Source of the DNA: Limnoglobus roseus
Lineage (GTDB): Bacteria > Planctomycetota > Planctomycetia > Gemmatales > Gemmataceae
Length of the DNA stretch: 64,000 nucleotides
NCBI RefSeq assembly: GCF_008254045.1
Contig: NZ_CP042425.1
Coordinates: forward strand, 7,826,163 to 7,890,162
Direction: 5' to 3'
Each line of letters starts with the position of its first letter. Position 1 is the first letter of the stretch. The notes beneath the pieces are model-generated. The model did no database searches, was not told the DNA's origin, and worked only from the letters and a program-made list of their open reading frames with translations. Positions 26,285 to 35,016 of this stretch are shown here, in pieces. A program made the position numbers and the translations under genes.

Positions 26285-27745
26285 ATGCCGATCATCCTCG
26301 TCCTGCTCCTGACGGCGTCGTGTGCCCGGTTGCCGTGGCCGGAGCCGCCCTTCGGGGTCGGCGGCAGTGGCAGTTTGGCCCTGACCGCGTTCGCGTTCCT
26401 GCTGCCGATCGGCGGAGCCATCGTCCTCAGTCGGTGGGTGGCGTCCTCGGTCCGGGCGGAACCCTCGCGGCGGGGTGAAATCGCCTCACAGTACAGTCGT
26501 TATCGCCGGTTCCTCGGCTACGTGAACCTGGTCGTCGCGGTGCTCGCGGTCGTCGGCCTCGGCTGGGGCTGGACCGTCTGGAACCGCATCATTTTCCCGA
26601 CCGATCACCGCGTGGTCGCCCCGCTCGCGGAGTTGCTCGTCCCCGCCCCGTACCTGTTCACCGTGTTCACGTCGTGGCTGGTCTACTACGACGTGGAACG
26701 CCTGTTCCACAGCACCGGCCGGTCCGAATCATCGTTCTGGTCCCGGACGGGCTACTTCTTCTTCAACCTCCGCCCGTTCGCGTTCTTGGTTCTGCTGCCG
26801 GTGGTGCTGTTCGCCGCCCAACAGACGTTCGTCCGCCTCGCGCCGGAAGCGGCCGAGAGTTGGGTCGCGCAACTCCTCGGCTTCGCGATGGTGCCGCTGT
26901 TGTTCGTGTTCCTCCCCGTCTTGCTGCGCCCAGCCTTGGGGTTAAAGCCGATGCCGGACGACCCGACTCGCGAACGGTTAGAAGAGTTGGCCCGGAAGAT
27001 GAACTTCCGTTACTCGAACCTGTTGGTCTGGTCCACTCGGGGGGCGATGGCGAACGCGATGGTCGTGGGCGTGGTGCCGTGGGCGAGGTACGTCGTGTTC
27101 ACCGACCGCCTGATCGACGCAATGGCCCCGGACGAACTCGACGCGGTCTTCGGCCACGAAGTCGGCCACGCGAAGCACTGGCACATTCCGTACTACGCCC
27201 TGTTCTTCATGCTCAGCGTGCCGGCCGTGGCGGCGGTCGTTAGTGTGCTGTTCGATCAGGTGGCCGCATCGGGCTTCATCGACGCGAAAGCCTGGGAGCC
27301 GTGGGTCGGCCTGCCCCCGTTGGCGGGGTTACTGGCGTACATCTTTCTCGTCTTCGGCTACCTGTCGCGGAAGTGCGAGCGGCAGGCCGACATCTACGGC
27401 TGCCGCGTGGCGTCCGGCGGCGAACGGGTCGATGTGAACGGCATCGACGCCATGATGCGTGCGCTCACCCGCGTTGCGGATCTGAACGGCATGGACGCCC
27501 GCACCGGCACGCCCGAACACCAATCCGTCTGGAAGCGACTCTGGGCCCTCTTCCGTTCCTGGCAGCACGGCTCCATCGGCGAGCGGGTGCATTTCCTCGC
27601 GAACCTGATGGAAAATCCGGAAATCGAGCGCGGCATTCAGTGGCGGGTGTACTTGCTCCGGTGGGGGCTCTTGCTCGGGCTGATCGCGGTCATCGCCGGC
27701 GTCGTCGCAATCACCGGGTGGAAAGAAATCGCCCGCGCGATGTGA
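26285..27745 (+). CDS. M48-family integral-membrane zinc metalloprotease
   Basis: The 486-residue protein has at least six hydrophobic helices and the zinc motif HEVGH in FGHEVGHAKHWHIPYY at about residue 296. Downstream ERQADIYGC supplies the third ligand (Glu-x3-Asp). ANAMVVGVVPWARYVVFTD before the motif is typical of HtpX/Ste24 proteins. These enzymes degrade or process membrane proteins. The first residues form a hydrophobic helix with a Cys (LTASC), so a lipoprotein-like start is also possible. Probably co-transcribed with ribE. Confidence 0.9.
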   Translation: MPIILVLLLTASCARLPWPEPPFGVGGSGSLALTAFAFLLPIGGAIVLSRWVASSVRAEPSRRGEIASQYSRYRRFLGYVNLVVAVLAVVGLGWGWTVWNRIIFPTDHRVVAPLAELLVPAPYLFTVFTSWLVYYDVERLFHSTGRSESSFWSRTGYFFFNLRPFAFLVLLPVVLFAAQQTFVRLAPEAAESWVAQLLGFAMVPLLFVFLPVLLRPALGLKPMPDDPTRERLEELARKMNFRYSNLLVWSTRGAMANAMVVGVVPWARYVVFTDRLIDAMAPDELDAVFGHEVGHAKHWHIPYYALFFMLSVPAVAAVVSVLFDQVAASGFIDAKAWEPWVGLPPLAGLLAYIFLVFGYLSRKCERQADIYGCRVASGGERVDVNGIDAMMRALTRVADLNGMDARTGTPEHQSVWKRLWALFRSWQHGSIGERVHFLANLMENPEIERGIQWRVYLLRWGLLLGLIAVIAGVVAITGWKEIARAM

Positions 27746-27746
27746 T

Positions 27747-28688
27747 TCACGGGTAGCCGATCTGCCGGAGTTGCGCGGCCGTCAGGACGAACGGCGTTCG
27801 TGGGATCGTCGCGAGGTCGAATCGTGGCAGTAATTCTCTCGGCGTAATCGGCCGAACATTCTCCAACCAACCGCACGACCACGCGAGCAGTCCCACGAGT
27901 GCCTCGGGCTTCATCCCGCCGTCCCGCAGAGCCGACAAGCGGGTGTCGCCGTGCCGCTTCGCGAGCCGTCGGCCGTCTTCGCCAACCACCAACGGCAGGT
28001 GCGCGAACGTCGGAACGGGCAAGTCGAGGGCACGATCGAGCAGGATTTGCCGGGGCGTGGACGGCAACAGGTCGTCGCCGCGGACAACGTGGCTGATCTT
28101 CATTTCCGCGTCATCGACAACGACCGCGAGTTGATACGCGGGCGTACCGGTGTTCTTCCACACGACAAAATCGCCACCCAACTGCTTCAAGTCGATCCGT
28201 TGTGGCCCGGCGAACTCGTCCTCGAAATTCGGCGACGTGGACACGCGAAACCGCCACGCGAACGGCACGACCAATTGCCCCGCGTCCGCGGCCGAGCGAT
28301 TCGCACACGTTCCGGGGTAGACAGGCCCCTCGTGTTCGGCGTGCGGCGCACTCGCCGCGGCCGCGATGTCCGATCGGGTGCAGGTACAGGGGTAAACGAG
28401 TTCCTGCCGCTTCAGTTCGTCCAGGGCGGCTTCGTACAGTGGCAGGCGGTGCGTTTGAACCACCGGCTCACCGTCCCAGTCCAGGCCAAGCCAGCGGAGG
28501 TCGGCGAGGGCCTGTTCCATCGCCCCCGGCTTGATTCGCGGCGAATCAATGTCTTCGATCCGCAGCCGAATCTCCCCGCCGCGTGAGCGTGCGAGCAGCC
28601 ACGAGACGAGGTACGTTCTCGCGTTGCCGACGTGTTGTGCGCCGGTCGGCGACGGGGCGAACCGCGTGCGGATCGGGTTAGCCGTCAC
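27747..28688 (-). CDS. gluQ: Glutamyl-Q tRNA(Asp) synthetase
   Basis: A 313-residue truncated class I glutamyl-tRNA synthetase lacking an anticodon-binding domain. TRFAPSPTGAQHVGNAR is the HIGH-type ATP site, RRLAKRHGD stands in place of KMSKS, and a YPCTC...YPGTC pair gives the zinc site. By family knowledge GluQ-RS attaches glutamate to queuosine at position 34 of tRNA-Asp. It overlaps the adenosyltransferase gene by 11 bp, so the two are co-translated although functionally unrelated. Confidence 0.9.
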   Translation of the reverse strand: MTANPIRTRFAPSPTGAQHVGNARTYLVSWLLARSRGGEIRLRIEDIDSPRIKPGAMEQALADLRWLGLDWDGEPVVQTHRLPLYEAALDELKRQELVYPCTCTRSDIAAAASAPHAEHEGPVYPGTCANRSAADAGQLVVPFAWRFRVSTSPNFEDEFAGPQRIDLKQLGGDFVVWKNTGTPAYQLAVVVDDAEMKISHVVRGDDLLPSTPRQILLDRALDLPVPTFAHLPLVVGEDGRRLAKRHGDTRLSALRDGGMKPEALVGLLAWSCGWLENVRPITPRELLPRFDLATIPRTPFVLTAAQLRQIGYP

Positions 28689-29247
28689 GGTTCTGCCCCG
28701 GAACCCAGGTCACGTCGGCCGTCCCGTTGTCGTTGGCGACGCGGCCAAGGACGAACAAATAGTCGGAAAGTCGGTTCAAATAGATCATGCCGTGATCGTT
28801 GATCGTCTCGACGGCCCGCAGTGTCACCACGGCCCGTTCGGCCCGCCGGCAGACGGTCCTTGCCAAATGCAACCACGCCGCCGCGGCCGACCCGCCGGGC
28901 AGGATGAAACTCCGCAACGGCTGAAGGTTCTCATTCAGGCGGTCGATCTCGCGCTCCAACCGTTCCGCCTGGGCCGCCGTGATGCGCAGTTTCTCCTTCT
29001 CGCCTTCGGCCATCGGCACACACAGGTCCGCTCCGAGGTCAAAGAGATCGTTCTGAATCACCCGCAAAACGCCCTTCTCTGGCACGTCCGGGCAGTACGC
29101 ATGTAGCAGGCCGAGGCAGGCGTTTAGCTCATCGACTTCGCCGTAGGCCGCCACCCGCGAATGGTCCTTCGGCAGCCGCGTGCCGTCGCCGAGGCCGGTC
29201 GTGCCGTCGTCGCCGGACTTTGTGTAGATTCGCGAGAGATAGACCAC
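28678..29247 (-). CDS. Cob(I)alamin adenosyltransferase, PduO type
   Basis: The 189-residue protein begins MVYLSRIYTKSGDDGTTGLG, the ATP-binding N terminus of PduO-type enzymes, and continues with VDELNACLGL, FILPGGSAAAAWLHLARTVC and LNRLSDYLFVLGRV, all diagnostic. It transfers adenosine from ATP to cob(I)alamin, making coenzyme B12. No other cobalamin gene and no cobalamin riboswitch was seen nearby. It is the first gene of the pair with gluQ. Confidence 0.93.
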   Translation of the reverse strand: MVYLSRIYTKSGDDGTTGLGDGTRLPKDHSRVAAYGEVDELNACLGLLHAYCPDVPEKGVLRVIQNDLFDLGADLCVPMAEGEKEKLRITAAQAERLEREIDRLNENLQPLRSFILPGGSAAAAWLHLARTVCRRAERAVVTLRAVETINDHGMIYLNRLSDYLFVLGRVANDNGTADVTWVPGQNRDG

Positions 29248-29554
29248 GGACCAACCCTCCAGACGGTTCGGTGCATCCCAAGTCAGGATAGGGCGTTCCC
29301 CAACTTACCGAGCTTCACTCGTTGGCGAAGGAAGAACGAATTTTGGGGCCTCGACGGCAGAATTCGGTCAATTAGCGCCCCGGCAGAGCCGATACAAACC
29401 TCACCAACGGACGATCGAGTGCATCCGGCCGGACCCCTTCCTTCACGGTGTCCGGTGTGAGTTTGCTCAGGTCTGGCGAGTCCACAAGGATTCGTAGGGC
29501 ATGGGGGAAAGCAAACTCAACGGGGTTCGCGTCCGCCGCTTGGGAGGGGGAACG
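29248..29554. other. Intergenic region between divergent genes
   Basis: This 307-bp stretch separates the adenosyltransferase gene from a lipoprotein gene and must hold both promoters. Short frames crossing it (29161-29460, for example) have no coding character. I see no strong hairpin or riboswitch-like pattern. Confidence 0.5.
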
Positions 29555-30118
29555 ATGTCTTTCATTCGACGTAAGCTCGGCCTGCTGGCCTTGTCCGTAC
29601 TGCCTCTCACGACGGGCTGTGCAGCCTTCGGACCGGGGCTGGTCGGCCTGATTACCGTTCAGCCCTGGATGGCCGAACGGATGACCGACAAGTATCAGCA
29701 CACCAACGACACCCGCACGCCGGTTCTCGGGCCGATCCGCGACGGCAACCCGCCGCCGCTGTGCGAAGACCCGCCGAGCGATCCGGAAATCCTGCGGGCC
29801 ATGCCGCGGGTTGCCCGGGGCGTGCCGTTCGTCTACGAAGAGTTCCGCCAGGACGTGCAACTGGTGAAGAACCGGCTCGTGGACACCATCGACCCGCCGC
29901 GGTTCTTCCCGCTCGTGGGCATGGCCCAACTGCACCACTGCCACTGGGAGTGCGTGGTGTACTACAAGGAGACCGTGCAGTCCGCTTACCCCTTCCCGAC
30001 GTACGTCGTGAAGCCGCGGACGCAGGTCATCTACATCGACAAGGACCACCTTCACCTGTACGTCGGGCCGAACCCGGACATGCAGCGGAAGATCGGCAAC
30101 GAAATGAACAAGTACTAA
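29555..30118 (+). CDS. Conserved hypothetical lipoprotein
   Basis: ATG at 29555 follows GGGAGGGGGAACG, a very strong ribosome-binding site. The 187-residue product has a lipoprotein signal (MSFIRRKLGLLALSVLPLTTG-Cys; lipobox LTTGC). The mature part is Pro/Asp-rich, with RGVPFVYEEFRQDVQLVKN and TQVIYIDKDHLHLYVGPN. No domain is recognised; the composition resembles small planctomycete envelope lipoproteins. It is a single gene ending at an intrinsic terminator. Confidence 0.75.
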   Translation: MSFIRRKLGLLALSVLPLTTGCAAFGPGLVGLITVQPWMAERMTDKYQHTNDTRTPVLGPIRDGNPPPLCEDPPSDPEILRAMPRVARGVPFVYEEFRQDVQLVKNRLVDTIDPPRFFPLVGMAQLHHCHWECVVYYKETVQSAYPFPTYVVKPRTQVIYIDKDHLHLYVGPNPDMQRKIGNEMNKY

Positions 30119-30171
30119 CGGGCGGAACGACGCCTGTGCTCGTCCCCTCCGTCGCTGAAGGGCGACCCGTG

Positions 30172-30204
30172 CACCCGGCCTCGCAAGAGGCCGGGTGTGT
30201 GTGT
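30172..30204 (+). terminator. Intrinsic terminator after the lipoprotein gene
   Basis: CACCCGGCCT (30172-30181) pairs with AGGCCGGGTG (30188-30197), followed by TGTGTGTTT. It separates the lipoprotein gene from the convergent Sel1 gene. Confidence 0.8.
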
Positions 30205-30205
30205 T

Positions 30206-31186
30206 TCAACGACGGCCCTTGCCCGCCAACCGGGCTTGCAGTTCCAGCCCCGCCTCCTTGTGGCCCTTCAAGGCGGCGTACTCCAGCCACCGCCGCGCCT
30301 CCGGCGGGTCGAACGGCAGCACGATCCCGCCGAGGTAGAACTTGCCCACTCGGTACGCCGCCTCGACGTGCCCGGCCATCGCCGCCTTCACGAACCACTC
30401 GGCGGCCAGCCGGTCGTCCTTCAACATGCCGACCGCGTTCTCGCTCATCTGCCCCAGCCGGTACATGGCATCGCCGGAGCCGTTCTTCGCGGCCTCGCGC
30501 AACCACCGGTGGGCTTCCCGCGGGTTGGGCGGTCCGAGTTGCGGGTCGAAGTGCCAGAGGCCGAGGGCGAGTTGGGCCTTCGCGTAATTCTGCCCGGCCG
30601 CCTTCTGCAACAACTGCACGCCGAACTCGTAGTCCGGCTTCAACTCTTCGCCCTTGAGCAGCATCTTCCCGAGTTTGTGCTGCGCCGGCGGGTACCCGTG
30701 GTTGGCGGCCCGCAGGAACCACTCGGCCGCGGCCATTGCATCGGGCCGCACGGCGTACCCTTCGAGATGCATCAGTCCGAGCGAAAACTCGGCCGGCGGA
30801 TACTGCCCCTCAGCCGCCTTCGTGAACCAGGCGAACGCCGCCTTGCGGTCCCGCTGCGTTCCCGACCCGTCGAGCAGACACTCGCCCGCCAGCCACATGC
30901 CTTCAAGGTATTCCGCCTCGGCGACGGCCCGAAACAGTCCGTAAGCCGCCTCGGTGTCGACTTCCGTCTCGATCCCTTCCGCCAGACACTCCCCGTGCAG
31001 AATCCGGCCGAGCGGCGACCCCGCCTTCGCCTCGGTCCGCCAAAAACGAAGTCGGGACGGAGCAGCCGCGGCCAACACCGCCTGGACGTCTGCCCCTCGC
31101 AGAACGGCGTTCGCGTAGCGGTCGAAATCCGCTTGGAGCGTGTCCGTTTCTTCCACAAGAACAAGTGGGATCGCGTCGTCGGTCAT
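30206..31186 (-). CDS. Sel1-repeat (TPR-like) protein
   Basis: The 326-residue protein, starting at 31186 (MTDDAIPLV), is built from about seven Sel1-like repeats of 36 residues, for example AFAWFTKAAEGQYPPAEFSL, AAEWFLRAANHGYPPAQHKL and AAEWFVKAAMAGHVEAAYRV. These stack as an alpha-solenoid and act as protein-protein scaffolds. No signal peptide or catalytic domain is visible. The frame continues 23 codons upstream without support. Confidence 0.85.
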   Translation of the reverse strand: MTDDAIPLVLVEETDTLQADFDRYANAVLRGADVQAVLAAAAPSRLRFWRTEAKAGSPLGRILHGECLAEGIETEVDTEAAYGLFRAVAEAEYLEGMWLAGECLLDGSGTQRDRKAAFAWFTKAAEGQYPPAEFSLGLMHLEGYAVRPDAMAAAEWFLRAANHGYPPAQHKLGKMLLKGEELKPDYEFGVQLLQKAAGQNYAKAQLALGLWHFDPQLGPPNPREAHRWLREAAKNGSGDAMYRLGQMSENAVGMLKDDRLAAEWFVKAAMAGHVEAAYRVGKFYLGGIVLPFDPPEARRWLEYAALKGHKEAGLELQARLAGKGRR

Positions 31187-31366
31187 GACCGTGCCCCGGA
31201 TCGGAGGTTGAGATTTCGCGACAACTCTAGAACACGGCCGAACGCCGCGACGCAATCTTCGCGTGCGGCCTTCGAGAACTCTGCCCGTGGTGCTTGTCCC
31301 TGGTCCGCCCTGGCCGTATCGTAACTAGCCACGGATTCCGACATTCAACGGCTGGGAGTGTTTACG

Positions 31367-31609
31367 ATGATCGAGCGGCAGATTGAACTCGGTCGGCGGT
31401 ACCACCGCCAAGACAAGATGCGTAAGCTGAAGAAGAAGCTGGTCGCGGCGACCGGCGAAGCCCGCGACAAGATTCTGTACAAGATCAAGCGGATCAGCCC
31501 GTACTGGACGGAAGCGAGTCTGAAGCAAGCCGAAGCGGCCGCCGCCGGCACTGCGACGGCCGAACCGAAGGCGGAAAAGAAGAAGGCCGCCCCGAAGAAG
31601 AAGGCGTAA
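31367..31609 (+). CDS. Small Lys/Ala-rich conserved protein
   Basis: An 80-residue basic protein. ATG at 31367 follows GGGAG at a good distance; a GTG three codons earlier is possible. Residues 1-50 (MIERQIELGRRYHRQDKMRK and DKILYKIKRISPYW) look like a short helical domain. The tail is a Lys/Ala stretch (EKKKAAPKKKA) resembling histone-H1-like tails, which suggests nucleic acid contact. I do not recognise a named function. It is the last chromosomal protein gene before the tRNA-His insertion site. Confidence 0.7.
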   Translation: MIERQIELGRRYHRQDKMRKLKKKLVAATGEARDKILYKIKRISPYWTEASLKQAEAAAAGTATAEPKAEKKKAAPKKKA

Positions 31610-31741
31610 TGCCGCCCATGAGCGCCGCACTCAATGTGCGGCTTTTCCTATCGCGTGGGCCATTCTTTCCCGACCGGGATAAATCGCTCGCTCCAGATGC
31701 TTGCCAACGAACCTTTTAGCATTAAGATTGTCCCTGTTGAC

Positions 31742-31816
31742 GGTGGCTGTAGCTCAGTTGGTTAGAGCGCCAGATTGTGGTTCTGGATGTCGGGGGTTCA
31801 AATCCCCTCAGTCACC
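31742..31816 (+). tRNA. tRNA-His (anticodon GTG)
   Basis: A complete cloverleaf can be drawn: acceptor GTGGCTG/CAGTCAC with one G-U, the extra 5' G (31742) opposite the discriminator C (31816) that marks tRNA-His, the anticodon stem CCAGA/TCTGG with loop TTGTGGT (anticodon 31777-31779), and the T arm GGGGGTTCAAATCCCCT. No CCA is encoded. Comparison with the duplicate at 63535 implies that the half after about 31780 was supplied by the integrated element and restores a working tRNA. Confidence 0.95.
31756..31780 (+). repeat. attL core in tRNA-His
   Basis: These 25 bp, from the D arm to the anticodon loop, recur exactly at 63535-63559. Beyond the core the two copies differ at scattered positions but both continue as a foldable tRNA-His 3' half, as expected when an element carries its own replacement 3' end. 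Confidence 0.85.
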
Positions 31817-31927
31817 CTTCACTCTCCTCTGACTCCTCGCCTTTTCCTCGAAAAACCCTCGAAATCGCGGACTTCTTCTCCTCGCCGCTGGGTCGCCAGC
31901 GCCGGGGGTTGCTGGCGACGGGGTAGT

Positions 31928-31949
31928 TTGACAGCAGGTTGACAGCAGG
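31928..31949 (+). repeat. Tandem 11-bp repeats, left end (possible integrase arm sites)
   Basis: Two exact abutting copies of TTGACAGCAGG (31928-31938 and 31939-31949) lie 148 bp inside the attL core. The same tandem pair, in the same orientation, occurs at 63432-63453. Paired direct repeats flanking an att core are what tyrosine integrases use as arm-binding sites. Confidence 0.65.
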
Positions 31950-32199
31950 GCAAGCCGAACTCAGCGGCGACCGAGGATCAGTTCTCACCCGGGTCGCTGT
32001 CATCCCGATTTCCGCGTCAAAATTCTTGACCCTTTATCTCAGCCCCGCCATCGCCGAAGCCGTCGCCCCTCCCTCGGGGGTTCCCCGCTGGGACGGCTTC
32101 GCCCTCCCCCTCTCGACTTCGACGCCGCCTCGCCCTGCGGGGGTGGTTGATCCTGCCGCTCGACGTCCCCCCGCCAACGCCCTCGGCGAAGGAGACCCA

Positions 32200-32469
32200 G
32201 GGCGGGGACCCAGTCCCCGCCCACTCCCCTCCCCGAAGAAGCCGACGCCCGCGAAGGCTTCTCAGAAGGACCTGGCGGGGCCTCCCCGCCGAACCCCCTT
32301 CGACTTCATCGCCCCCTCCGCTACTGTGGGTGAGGGTTGGCCGTTGGCGACTCTCCTCGCCCCAACCCCCGCCCGCGGGGAGAGGAGAACCGGGGCGGGG
32401 TCTCCCCGCCCCGCCTACGCCCTCTCCGACGCCGAATCAGCCGCGGGGCGGGGACTGGGTCCCCGCCCC
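32200..32469. repeat. Cluster of four GC-rich hairpins with differing arms
   Basis: There are four perfect stems with 3-nt loops: 32200-32222 (10 bp, loop CCA), 32274-32290 (7 bp, CCT), 32391-32413 (10 bp, TCT) and 32445-32469 (11 bp, TGG). The first and last share a GGGGAC-n3-GTCCCC centre. Arms differ between copies while pairing is kept. Confidence 0.75.
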
Positions 32470-32608
32470 CTCCCCTCGCCTTCTGGGACGCCTTCGCCGC
32501 CGCCGAGGGCCGATTTCGCAGAATCGAATCCGAGGAGATTCTCAGGAGCCTGGATTAACCCATTCGCCTTCCCCATCGCTTCTTGCGTCGCCATAACAGT
32601 TAGATCAC

Positions 32609-32633
32609 TATCATCACCTATCTAGTGATGATA
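32609..32633. promoter_or_regulatory. AT-rich inverted repeat
   Basis: TATCATCAC (32609-32617) and GTGATGATA (32625-32633) form a perfect 9-bp inverted repeat with a 7-nt spacer; ATCACTA/TAGTGAT overlaps it as an alternative pairing. It is an AT island in very GC-rich DNA and a candidate regulator or excisionase site. Confidence 0.4.
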
Positions 32634-32963
32634 ATCTCCTCTTAGGCCTCTTCTCCGAAGTAGGAGAGGCGAGGGACGGGCACCGTCCCCCCAGACCCCT
32701 CTGGAGTCTCCTACGGCGTCGAATACGGGCCGATCTCCCCTCGGGCAGCCTTTGGGGGGCTGGCCTCTCCCCGCCCTCGCCTAATGCGATCCTATCGCTT
32801 CCCAGAGGGTTTCCAGGACCCTCAGAATCACCCTCCCCATCGCCGACTTCGACGCCTCGCGACAGCGAGGGCCCCCCACCCACAGCACCTACCCCGGCTC
32901 CGCCGACTCAGTCAGCGAAGCCCTCACCCACTCCTTCTCGTAACCCTCACCCCCGAGTCTCCG

Positions 32964-33641
32964 ATGCCGACCATTCCCCACCTCCACGCCGACGCCCGCG
33001 ATCTCACCCAGCCCGCGAAGGAGCGGGCCGCCCTCCGCAAACGGGTCCTCGACTTAGTCCGCGGGAAGAAGCCGCGGGCGACGGGAGCCCCTCGCTCCCA
33101 ACCCTCGCCTTCGCCGACGCCGACGCCGAAGGAGCTGCCGACGGTGACGGCGGAGATGATCTCCCCGCGACAGCTCCGCCGACTCGGGCCGCGACTCGCC
33201 TTAGCCCGCTTCAACCGCAACCGCCGGGGACCGCAGCAGCCGATCCGCCTCGCGCGGGTGGCGGCGACGGCGACGCCCACGCCGCCGGCTTCCCCGGAAG
33301 TCCTCAACGCTCTCGGCGTCTTGATCGCCGCCTCCGACGGGGGACGCGAACTCAGCGACGCCGAGGTGATCGAGCGGGCGAAGGCGATTTGGGAGATGGT
33401 CGAAGACGTTGAAGACGAAGACGCCGCCGAAGGGGGCGAAGCCGCCCCCGCCGATGCGACTGATCTCGACGACCTCTTCAGAGTTGCGGTGGCGATGAAG
33501 AAGAAGGGACTGGGAGTCGAGTACCCGACCCCGCCCGATCCGGCGGTGGCTGAGGAGGCCGCGAAGCTGATGGCGAAGGCGGGGTTCCGACGGGAACCCT
33601 CGCCGAAGGGGCTGGAGAAGTGGGTGCCGGCGGGGCGGTAG
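32964..33641 (+). CDS. Hypothetical protein with Pro/Ser linker and C-terminal AGF-module
   Basis: ATG at 32964 follows CGAGTCTCCG; the frame upstream is open but not coding-like. Of 225 residues, 1-45 are Arg/Lys-rich. A low-complexity linker (QPSPSPTPTPKE) comes next, then a helical central part and an acidic stretch (EDVEDEDAAEGGE). The last 60 residues contain DDLFRVAVAMKKKG, EEAAKLMAKAGF and EKWV, a module shared with the proteins at 48711, 58400 and 59799. No known function is recognised. It is the first gene from the left end of the element. Confidence 0.6.
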   Translation: MPTIPHLHADARDLTQPAKERAALRKRVLDLVRGKKPRATGAPRSQPSPSPTPTPKELPTVTAEMISPRQLRRLGPRLALARFNRNRRGPQQPIRLARVAATATPTPPASPEVLNALGVLIAASDGGRELSDAEVIERAKAIWEMVEDVEDEDAAEGGEAAPADATDLDDLFRVAVAMKKKGLGVEYPTPPDPAVAEEAAKLMAKAGFRREPSPKGLEKWVPAGR

Positions 33642-33832
33642 CCGGCCCCGAGGCTTCGCCCTCTTTGACTTCGACGCCTCGGCTGTTGCAGAGCGGGCGG
33701 CGGAGGGGGAGGATGATAACAACTCGTGCAAACGGATTCGGACGATCTGCGTTGCGTCAAGAATCAAGACGGCGAACAGATCTCCCTGATATCGTCCTGT
33801 TCCAACCCAACGACGCGCGAAGGAGTGAGCTG

Positions 33833-34717
33833 ATGCGTGCTATCTCCGTGTGCATCTCCATCTGCATTGCCAGCACAGTTGCGGGTGCCGACCCCGACTA
33901 CGGCCCCGTGAAAAAGCTGTTCGAGAGTGACAACTACAGCGCCACGTGGGGGACCACCCCCACCTATGCCTCCGATGCCGAACTGGAGATCGGTACGGGT
34001 AATGGCCACGGCGGCACCCTCGGCTGGATGCGATTCAAGCCCGGCAAAGACGGTGTTGATGTCCTCGACGTGAAGTTCGATGAAGGCTGGCATCCGTACA
34101 AGTCAAAACACCCGCCGGACAAAGCTCCCGTTACCGTCAAGGCCGCTCGATTCAGCAGCGACGGCTACACAGCCCTGCTCAAGAACCTCGCCGTTGTGGA
34201 CGCGGCAATCCTGACTCCGAGAGAAACCGACCGGGGGCACTCTACAAGCGACTTTTGGGTGTCGGCTCGCCTGACGGTCGGGAAGAAGATGCCCTTCGAC
34301 CTCGATTGGGCCGGCTATTGGGCGAGTAAGAGCGAAGTCGATTTCGCGAAGCCCAACGCCGCCGTTAAGCTGACAAAGAAGGCGGTCGAGAAGCTCGATT
34401 TCAAAGACCACAAGTTGACGGATGCCGACCGAGCATGGGCGAGCGCGAAGTTCGTCAACGATTGGAAGAAGTACAAGAACTTGTCGGGCTACTCGTGGGT
34501 TTGTGGTCGGTACATCGAGACGATTGGCGTGGTTGGTGATTCCGCCGCTTTACCAACGCTTCGGGAAATCCTCACCGAAAACAAAGGAGGCGAATACTAC
34601 GCCATCAACGCGGTCACGCGGCTGACCGGCAAGGACGTGCGAGACAAGCCCGTTGAGGAAATGGACATCGAAAAGGTCCGGCCGAAGGTTCTCGAACTCC
34701 TCAAAGAGAAGAAGTGA
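33833..34717 (+). CDS. Secreted hypothetical protein (cargo)
   Basis: ATG at 33833 follows AAGGAGTGAGCTG, a clear ribosome-binding site. The 294-residue protein has a signal peptide (MRAISVCISICIASTVAGA). The mature part is rich in Lys/Asp/Trp, and its C-terminal 80 residues (IGVVGDSAALPTLREILTEN) look like a HEAT-type helical repeat. Base composition is less GC-extreme than the flanking element DNA, suggesting a separately acquired gene. No enzymatic motif is seen. It ends at an intrinsic terminator. Confidence 0.75.
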   Translation: MRAISVCISICIASTVAGADPDYGPVKKLFESDNYSATWGTTPTYASDAELEIGTGNGHGGTLGWMRFKPGKDGVDVLDVKFDEGWHPYKSKHPPDKAPVTVKAARFSSDGYTALLKNLAVVDAAILTPRETDRGHSTSDFWVSARLTVGKKMPFDLDWAGYWASKSEVDFAKPNAAVKLTKKAVEKLDFKDHKLTDADRAWASAKFVNDWKKYKNLSGYSWVCGRYIETIGVVGDSAALPTLREILTENKGGEYYAINAVTRLTGKDVRDKPVEEMDIEKVRPKVLELLKEKK

Positions 34718-34859
34718 ACCTAACGAGAAGAAGTGAACCTAACCACGTCATCCCGATTGGGTGCGTAAAGCCACCACCCCTCCGATCAATCTCCGTAGCC
34801 CCGTCAGGATCTGCGGGGGGGGCTAGTCCGCCCCGGCGGGCCGACGCCGGATAGAAGAA

Positions 34860-34893
34860 GCCCCCTCTCGGATATTCCGGGAGGGGGCTTTCG
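34860..34893 (+). terminator. Intrinsic terminator after the secreted-protein gene
   Basis: GCCCCCTC (34860-34867) pairs with GAGGGGGC (34881-34888), extended inside by a few pairs, then TTTCGTCGTTT. It lies about 140 bp past the stop. Confidence 0.7.
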
Positions 34894-34965
34894 TCGTTTA
34901 CGGGCAGCGACTGGGGAGCCGCTGGGGGAGCCGTCGGCCGCCGCCGACCGCGAAGCCGAGGGGAG

Positions 34966-34991
34966 GGGCGAGGGGACTGGTCCCCTCGCCC
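34966..34991. repeat. GC hairpin, 12-bp perfect stem
   Basis: GGGCGAGGGGAC pairs with GTCCCCTCGCCC around TG. It has the same GAC-TG-GTC centre as the copy at 48584 but different outer bases. It sits 26 bp from the stop of the gene at 35017 and could act as its terminator. Confidence 0.75.
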
Positions 34992-35016
34992 GCGGGGTCG
35001 CCTACGCCGTCGCGGT

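Larger units (their letters stand above)
31820..32963. other. Gene-free left end of the element
   Basis: About 1.1 kb without a credible gene. It holds, in order, a 9-bp hairpin (31892-31900/31911-31919), the tandem integrase-arm-like repeats (31928-31949), a cluster of GC hairpins (32200-32469) and an AT-rich inverted repeat (32609-32633). Open frames across it (31939-32625, for example) have periodic low-complexity translations and no start signal, so I reject them. The promoter of the gene at 32964 must lie here. Confidence 0.6.

Noticed and set aside
31939..32625. Long open frame after tRNA-His
   Set aside because: The translation is Pro/Arg/Ala low complexity created by GC-rich hairpins; other frames are equally open and no ribosome-binding site is present.
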